A stretch of 11,041 bases of DNA, taken from contig CAJUEX010000075.1 of assembly GCA_910585715.1 (NCBI GenBank), positions 1 to 11,041 on the forward strand. Direction: 5' to 3'. Position 1 is the first letter of the stretch. Every line of letters starts with the position of its first letter. The notes under the pieces are model-generated. The model made no database searches. It was not told the DNA's origin and worked only from the letters and a program-made list of their open reading frames with translations. The translations under genes were made by a program, and so were the position numbers. The stretch is from an uncultured Lachnospiraceae bacterium. Lineage in GTDB: Bacteria > Bacillota > Clostridia > Lachnospirales > Lachnospiraceae. Below are positions 6,603-11,041 of the stretch, piece after piece.

Positions 6603-7079
6603 ATGTCAGTACTGTTTTTTATATTGGGAACTTTAAGCATTATATTTGCCATAAGATTTTGTGCTGATTTTTCAACAAGTAGAAATCTATTGTTTCATGG
6701 AACAAGAAGGGAGGGGAAAATAGTTGGATTTCATACAGATTGTACATGGAGAGCAGTAGGAGAATTTGCGGTAATTGAGTATTTGGAAGAGGGACAAATA
6801 CTGAGAAATAAAGTAGAAAGAGCAAAATACGATAAAATAGGAGACAGAGTCGCTGTTTTATCAACGATGAACAATTTTACGGTTAGAGATGGATTTTATA
6901 TTCCGTTTGATATGCAATACAAAGTACTTTGTTTCATAACAAGCTCTTTATTATTTATATTGCATTGTATATTAATGAAAAGAATAAATGAAAGTATGTG
7001 GATTTTGTTGAGTTTTCTGGGAGTATGTTATTTTTTCTATCATCCTTTTTGGCTTTATCATACTTTTTATGAGAAGTGA
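6603..7079 (+). CDS. Small membrane protein, paralogue of the CT1-linked membrane protein
   Basis: Choosing ATG 6603 gives 158 aa and places a GGGGGTGAG site 5 nt upstream. The in-frame ATG at 6588 would add five residues but has only a weak TAGGA. Predicted features: transmembrane helix 2-19, soluble beta-rich domain about 36-95, and transmembrane segments at about 106-125 and 132-148. The stretch S-R-N-L-L-F ... G-K-I-V-G-F, followed by I-G-D-R-V-A-V, parallels the protein encoded at 2499-3053 (A-R-H-L-L-F ... A-K-I-I-G-F, I-G-K-E-I). It lies 18 nt after the preceding membrane gene and is presumably cotranscribed. Likely a second or orphan immunity protein. Its relation to CT1's partner suggests it once guarded a CT1-like tip. 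Confidence 0.7.
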   Translation: MSVLFFILGTLSIIFAIRFCADFSTSRNLLFHGTRREGKIVGFHTDCTWRAVGEFAVIEYLEEGQILRNKVERAKYDKIGDRVAVLSTMNNFTVRDGFYIPFDMQYKVLCFITSSLLFILHCILMKRINESMWILLSFLGVCYFFYHPFWLYHTFYEK

Positions 7080-7142
7080 ATTGTCTCTTATTTTTAAATA
7101 GGCTGATAACACTATTGCTATTTGAGAAGGTATACAAGCAAA

Positions 7143-7237
7143 TCAGAACCAGGGATGAAAAAACAAGCCTGAACAACGAATATGCCTATGATGTAAGTGG
7201 GAATATCATTGCAGTGAAGGTTTCACAGAAAGCAGGG
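7143..7237 (+). pseudogene. Scar of a third RHS core
   Basis: Positions 7178-7231 match 1208-1261 (and its copy in the second core) at roughly 90 percent by eye, encoding E-Y-A-Y-D-V-S-G-N-I-I-A-V-K-V-S-Q-K. The bases to the left (R-D-E-K-T-S-L-N-N) align loosely with D-K-K-G-S-Q-T-V-N-S-Q of the cores. The match then stops. A 66-codon frame spans it (7076-7276), but its ends are unrelated to RHS and it overlaps the preceding stop, so I treat it as a remnant, not a gene. Confidence 0.75.
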
Positions 7238-7272
7238 AAGTATGTATTGATAAATAAAGGATGGGTACAAAA

Positions 7273-7899
7273 ATGAATAGCTGGATTTGGGCAAGGGACA
7301 AAGTAAGTAAGAGGACATTATTTGATTTTAGAAACGCATTTGATGTAGGGGTAATATTGCTTTTAATCAATACTGTGGTTTTGATTTCTATGACTAGAGG
7401 ATATATTTTTAATTTCATTTTGTTATTTTACATATATCCAATTATTAGTTATTGCTTTCTTATAAATAAGACTGTTAAGTTTAATGAATTGGTGGAATGT
7501 GGGAGACTTATTATATGTCAGATAGAAAAACAGTATACTTGTTATAAGGCAATGTACAGGTCAAAAAGGCGAACAATGTATTGTAGCTGGTTTGATGCGG
7601 AAAAAAATAAAACATTATTATTTCGGGCGGACAACATGATTTACTATTTAAACGGCAAAAACAGAAGCGGAGAAAATATTGATGAAATTTTGCATGTATA
7701 TGTAATGTTTGACTCGAACAATCCCAAAAAGTATTATGTCTTTCATGATGAATTGATAATGGAATCAAGCACTTTCCTGGAAGGTGCTTCATCTTCAAGT
7801 TTATTAAAGTTATTGTTTGGTGCAGATATCATTCTGCTAATTATTGTATGTGGGGTGATATGGATAGGTAGAAAGAATATTATTTTTTCTATATTTTAA
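7273..7899 (+). CDS. Membrane protein with DUF3592-like domain, orphan immunity candidate
   Basis: ATG 7273 (208 aa) has AAAGGATGG 7-15 nt upstream. The in-frame ATG at 7261 would sit directly on that site and is less likely. Residues 24-41 and 44-63 form a transmembrane hairpin. Residues 75-158 form a soluble beta-rich domain ending in H-V-Y-V-M-F-D-S-N-N-P-K-K-Y-Y-V-F, which closely resembles the Y-D-P-x-N-P-K-x-[FY] signature of DUF3592-type proteins. Residues 178-196 form a last transmembrane helix. It lies just right of the RHS scar, as though the core and tip that once preceded it were lost. No toxin is attached now, so orphan immunity is an inference from position and architecture. Confidence 0.7.
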   Translation: MNSWIWARDKVSKRTLFDFRNAFDVGVILLLINTVVLISMTRGYIFNFILLFYIYPIISYCFLINKTVKFNELVECGRLIICQIEKQYTCYKAMYRSKRRTMYCSWFDAEKNKTLLFRADNMIYYLNGKNRSGENIDEILHVYVMFDSNNPKKYYVFHDELIMESSTFLEGASSSSLLKLLFGADIILLIIVCGVIWIGRKNIIFSIF

Positions 7900-7942
7900 C
7901 CGGGATATATCTGGTGTATATACATACTATAATAGTCCTAAT

Positions 7943-8862
7943 ATGTATAAAATCATAGAGGCAAACATCTATGATTTTGGATTTAGTGACGAACGAAACA
8001 GGCCAATTTTGCATGATGAAATTGTGTATATCCGTTATGAGATAGAAGGTAAAGAAAATATAGGCATTGTTGAAGAAACTTTTTGGACAACATAAATAAT
8101 AAAATAAGAATAGCAATTAATATTGAAAATGATGAAATTATACGTCCGTCTTTACAAATCGGATGGATGGAGTTGGTTCTTTATTTTGTCTGTTTGTTTG
8201 TAGCTTTTAGCATTATTACAGATAGAAGAGCAGCAGGAAAAATACAACTGGACGGCAATGCAAAAAATGAATTAAAGATTCATAAAAATTATTCTGAGAA
8301 GTTGCACAATTCAATATTGGAGAATGAATGTTTCTTTTGTGGATTATTATTTTTAGGAGTATATTTTGGTATACAGCTATACGCAAAACTTGGAGAAAAA
8401 ATAAATGGAGTGCCGGTTTATATGACTTTTACAATGGAAATAGTTTTAATTGCAGCAGGAGTAGGGCAAATAAGAAGAAAAGATAAAATCAAGGAGAAAG
8501 AAAGGAAGATTCTGGGAAAAGTTAAAAAAGAAAAATGTAAGGTATTTTTTAGCATAAAAGAAGTAGTCATTTATAGGTTGGTATGTTTTTATGAAGAAGA
8601 GAAAACAGCATATTGGTTTTATAAGCTGCTAAAAATTTCTTTATCGGATTATATACATATGGAAAATGTTGGATTGGAAGGCAAAGAGATTGAAATATAC
8701 GTGCAAAATAACAATTATAAAAATTATTTCATGCCAAAAGAAGGGATTGCAGAAGTGCTGGGAGTTGAATCAATTCTTGTCAAAGGTATTCCACTTATCT
8801 TAATGGCTGCTATGTTGGTGCTTGTAGGAGCGCTTGCAATATTGCAATATTGTATATATTGA
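7943..8862 (+). pseudogene. Frame-broken membrane protein with two DUF3592-like units
   Basis: Two frames join at the T run 8081-8084. Frame A from ATG 7943 (start uncertain, open further left) gives M-Y-K-I-I-E-A-N, then D-E-I-V-Y-I-R-Y-E-I-E-G-K, and stops at 8093. Frame B continues from about 8083 with D-N-I-N-N-K-I-R-I-A-I-N-I to the stop at 8862. Adding one T restores 306 codons. The result is a beta domain, a transmembrane helix (W-M-E-L-V-L-Y-F-V), two further hydrophobic segments, then a second beta domain (K-C-K-V-F-F ... K-E-I-E-I-Y-V-Q-N-N-N-Y-K-N-Y) and a final transmembrane helix. The two halves look like a duplication of the module seen in the neighbouring genes. If the break is real, the downstream part could still start at TTG 8083 or ATG 8167. 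Probably an orphan immunity-type gene; function unknown. Confidence 0.6.
7949..7978. other. Perfect 11-bp inverted repeat
   Basis: AAAATCATAGA at 7949-7959 and TCTATGATTTT at 7968-7978 are exact reverse complements around an 8-nt loop (GGCAAACA). It lies 50 nt after the stop at 7899. A TATAAT hexamer sits just before it at 7928-7933, without a recognisable -35. It could be a weak AT-rich terminator or a leader hairpin. It also falls within the first codons of the frame-broken gene that follows, so it may be coding sequence that happens to fold. Confidence 0.4.
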
Positions 8863-8995
8863 ACATCAGGTAAAAAGATACCTTAAATTTAATTTGGAAA
8901 CCAACTATACAAGCGGGCTCAAAATGGTTCTTCAAGAAATATTAAAATAATAAAGAACCCTCAAAGCAATTAACCGTTTGGAAAAGGAAAAATGT
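8863..8995. other. Intergenic stretch with two weak hairpins
   Basis: AGGTA (8868-8872) pairs with TACCT (8879-8883), followed by an AT-rich tail. GGTTCTT (8926-8932) pairs with AAGAACC (8953-8959) across a 20-nt loop. Neither has a proper T tract. One may end the upstream transcript, since the gene family changes here, but neither is a convincing terminator. Confidence 0.25.
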
Positions 8996-9622
8996 ATGAA
9001 AATTGAAACAACTCTAACCTATGAGCAATTTAAAGAAAGATTTGAACAGCATGTGATGCCTGAGAACAGCTATCAGTATAAATATCGAAAGCAAATATAT
9101 TTTTTGGGAACTCTTTCAAATGAATATATGTCAATTAGATGCTTTATGCCACACCAAAGTTGTACTGGCAATGGAATAACAGGCAAAGTTGTGGAAGAAA
9201 TGGGAAAGTGTACGATTACATATAAGATGAATCGACCTGACTGGTTACATCAGTTCGGTATGGTAATGATGTGGATTCCGGTTGTTTCTACCGTTCTTTT
9301 GCTTGCTGTACTTGGAGTTACAATGGGATTTTTCCCAAGTATATATAAGAATGACATTTTCATAAATACATTAGCAATACTTTTCTTAATTTTAGTTATA
9401 GGCGGAATATTCTTTTTGTGTTGTGGCTATTCCCTTGGAATACTGAGCAAAAAAGAGGGAGAATGTTGCAGAGCAGAATTGGAAGATATTATTAACAATA
9501 ACCCGGTAAAAAATGATTTTAAGCGCCCGGATAAAAAAGATATGTTTCGAGATAGAATATTAGAAGTTACATTTAGTATAATGGTTTTTGTTATAATTAT
9601 ACTGTCTGAAATATTTTTTTAG
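8996..9622 (+). CDS. Membrane protein of a tandem YEQF family (copy 1, intact)
   Basis: ATG 8996 (208 aa) is chosen over TTG 8978 because AAAAGGAAA lies 7-9 nt upstream and the paralogues start at the same place. N-terminal soluble part: L-T-Y-E-Q-F-K-E-R-F at residues 7-16, F-L-G-T-L-S at 36-41, and G-K-V-V-E-E-M-G-K-C-T-I-T-Y-K-M at 63-78. A transmembrane hairpin follows at about 86-108 and 122-148. Then comes a charged segment with C-C-R-A-E-L-E-D-I-I, and a final transmembrane helix at 190-207. This is the only member of the three with an undamaged frame and serves as the template for the others. I do not recognise the family. Location in an RHS tip/immunity locus suggests an immunity or toxin-associated membrane protein, but that is inference. 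Confidence 0.75.
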   Translation: MKIETTLTYEQFKERFEQHVMPENSYQYKYRKQIYFLGTLSNEYMSIRCFMPHQSCTGNGITGKVVEEMGKCTITYKMNRPDWLHQFGMVMMWIPVVSTVLLLAVLGVTMGFFPSIYKNDIFINTLAILFLILVIGGIFFLCCGYSLGILSKKEGECCRAELEDIINNNPVKNDFKRPDKKDMFRDRILEVTFSIMVFVIIILSEIFF

Positions 9623-9701
9623 CAGTATTGTGCAGAACTAAAAGTAACCGTCCGTAGATTCTTATAAAAAAGTATTTGGAATATAAAGAGCAGAGGAAAA
9701 C

Positions 9702-10209
9702 ATGGATTATATTATTATGAAAACAGAAATATTGTATGGACAATTTAAAAAAAATTTTAGAAAAACTCTAAAGACGGAAAAAAAGATAATAGGGCGATTT
9801 CTTATTATGGTTCTTTAAAAGATAAAAGTTTTTCTTTATATTGCTCATTACCTAATTGGAAATGTTGTGGAAATGGTGCATATGGAAAAATAATTGAAGA
9901 GGAAGACGGATGTATAGTTGCTTATAAAATGAATTTGCCACAAAATTACTATTTAATAGGTGTTTCTTTATTATATGGGTTGGTTGCTTTTCAGTTCTTA
10001 TCTCAAGTTTGCAATATATTTTTGGGACTGGTTATAGGAATAGGAGAAAATGATTTTAATATGAATAAAATTTATTTTGCGACAATTTTATCGACTCAAA
10101 TTATTGAGGGGATTTTTACAATTTTTTCAGCAATAATAATAAATACAAAAAGGAAGGAGAAATCTGCATAAAAAAGTTAGAAGAGATTGCGGAAAATCAA
10201 CATATTTAA
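9702..10209 (+). pseudogene. YEQF-family membrane protein (copy 2), two frame breaks
   Basis: ATG 9702 follows AGAGGA and reads M-K-T-E-I-L-Y-G-Q-F-K-K-N-F-R-K before stopping at 9816. The next frame, open from 9761, carries Y-Y-G-S-L-K-D-K-S-F-S-L and G-K-I-I-E-E-E-D-G-C-I-V-A-Y-K-M. It then has two hydrophobic segments, and stops at 10171. A third frame continues with K-E-G-E-I-C-I-K-K-L-E-E-I-A to a stop at 10207, matching the C-C-R-A-E-L-E-D-I-I segment of the intact copy. Adding one A in the run at 9761-9765 and one A in the run at 10147-10151 yields 169 codons that align along the intact paralogue. The restored protein ends without the third transmembrane helix. As written, the sequence can produce only fragments; ATG 9929 would give the 80-aa membrane hairpin alone. 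Confidence 0.65.
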
Positions 10210-10244
10210 AAATAGTACTAAATGTGCTGTGAGGAGCGTGAACT

Positions 10245-10963
10245 ATGAATTATTCAATTATTGAAACGGATTTATCATATGAACAATTCAGAGCAAGATA
10301 TGAAAAGCATGTACAAGTGAATCTGGTTGGTGGCAGGAAAAGAGAATTGGATAAAGAGTCATACTTGGGAAATATAAATAAAAATAGCTTTGTGCTGGGC
10401 TGTGAATTGCCATTATTGCGCGGTGCAGCAAATTGGATGACCGGAACAATAGTGGAAGAGGATGGAAAGTGCATTTTAATGTATAAGATGACATTTCAAG
10501 ATGATTTCTATAAATGGGGCAAAAAAGTTTTTTTAGCAGTATTTTTACTTAATGCTATTGTTTTGCTGATTTCTTTATATTGGAAGGGAATTCCGGCAGG
10601 TTTTTATATGTGCTGCTTTATGTTATCCCTATTTGCTGTAATGGCTGGAATCATGATTTGCAATACTAAAAAAGAGAGTGAATATTGTAAAAAAAATTAA
10701 AAGAAATTATTGCTGATGAATTGAACTGGTGTGAAGAAAACTCTTTTAAAGAAACCAGAAAGATTCAGGCAAAAGTAATTATGTTGGATAATTTTCATAA
10801 TCCGAAGTTATTAGTCTGTCAGGAAACACGGGAGGATGGGGTGCAGGTTCAATATTATAAAGATAAAGAAAATGAATGCTTTATAGAAAAGCCTGGCGAT
10901 TCTGTCATTGTAGAAATAGATATGAGGGATGAAAGTAAATATAGAATTTTGGAGGAAAAATAA
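10245..10963 (+). pseudogene. YEQF-family membrane protein (copy 3) with a soluble C-terminal domain, one frame break
   Basis: ATG 10245 has GAGGAG 8 nt upstream. The frame gives L-S-Y-E-Q-F-R-A-R-Y-E-K-H-V, T-G-T-I-V-E-E-D-G-K-C-I-L-M-Y-K-M, and a transmembrane hairpin at about 91-112 and 117-138, and stops at 10700. At the A8 run 10689-10696 a -1 shift continues into E-Y-C-K-K-K-L-K-E-I-I-A-D-E-L, which matches the paralogues, and runs to the stop at 10963 (239 codons). The extra C-terminus (Q-A-K-V-I-M-L ... G-D-S-V-I-V-E-I-D) looks like a small beta domain without a membrane helix, unlike copy 1. As written, the first frame makes a 151-aa protein lacking this end, and the second part has an ATG at 10721. 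Function unknown. Whether this is decay, slippage or a base-calling loss is open. Confidence 0.65.
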
Positions 10964-11041
10964 GATGCGGAAAATGAATATTGCTATTTTATAGTAAACG
11001 ACGTTAATTCTTTCTGTTTGACTCTAGGAAAAAGAGCATAG

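Noticed and set aside
7076..7276. 66-aa open frame at 7076-7276 as a gene
   Set aside because: Only the middle is recognisable (an RHS core scrap), there is no good ribosome binding site, and it runs into the next gene's start region.
9747..9754. A8 run at 9747-9754 as the frame-shift site of the second YEQF paralogue
   Set aside because: A shift there would meet the TAG at 9758-9760 in the new frame. The break must lie after it, most simply in the A5 run at 9761-9765.
10965..10994. Nine-codon ATG frame at the right end
   Set aside because: Too short and featureless; no similarity to the neighbours can be judged before the window ends.
1..11041. Insertion sequence or prophage as the source of the core duplication
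   Set aside because: No transposase, integrase, terminal inverted repeats or phage structural genes are visible; homologous recombination between cores explains the layout.

Overview
The window looks like an accessory locus of a low-GC Gram-positive gut bacterium, most likely a Clostridia/Lachnospiraceae-type Firmicute. The evidence is AGGAG-type ribosome binding sites, a strong all-plus-strand gene bias, AT-rich small membrane genes, and YD/RHS proteins of the kind common in that group. The genus cannot be fixed from the sequence. No tRNA, rRNA, CRISPR array, transposase or integrase was seen.

Layout. (1) 41-2506 is an RHS/YD-repeat polypeptide ending in PxxxxDPxGL and a hydrophobic C-terminal tip (CT1). 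It overlaps by 8 nt a small membrane protein gene (2499-3053) that is the natural immunity candidate. (2) 3054-3480 holds a decayed or frame-broken RHS segment. (3) 3481-6138 is a second copy of the same RHS core. It is nearly identical over about 1.9 kb but carries a different tip (CT2), which overlaps by 4 nt another small membrane protein gene (6135-6584). A second one follows at 6603-7079. (4) 7143-7237 is a short scar of a third RHS core. (5) 7273-8862 holds two more membrane proteins with a similar soluble domain; the second is frame-broken. (6) 8996-10963 is a tandem family of three paralogues with an N-terminal [ST]YEQF-like motif, a G-x-[IV]-[IV]-E-E ... Y-K-M motif and a transmembrane hairpin. 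The second and third are frame-broken. 10964-11041 holds nothing I can support.

Interpretation. This looks like a polymorphic-toxin locus built from RHS tip/immunity modules. Moderately GC-rich, near-identical YD cores act as recombination platforms, while AT-rich tips and immunity genes are swapped and stacked behind them. Both tips are hydrophobic, lack a visible nuclease-type catalytic motif and appear distantly related to each other. Every clear neighbour is a membrane protein. I therefore infer that the toxic activity, if any, is at the membrane and that the downstream genes form an immunity bank. Neither function is shown by the sequence.

A caution: all seven frame breaks I could reconstruct are in the same direction (net -1), six of them at or next to a homopolymer run. 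This is either real decay of unused modules or systematic one-base loss in the assembly, and it decides whether several of these genes are intact.
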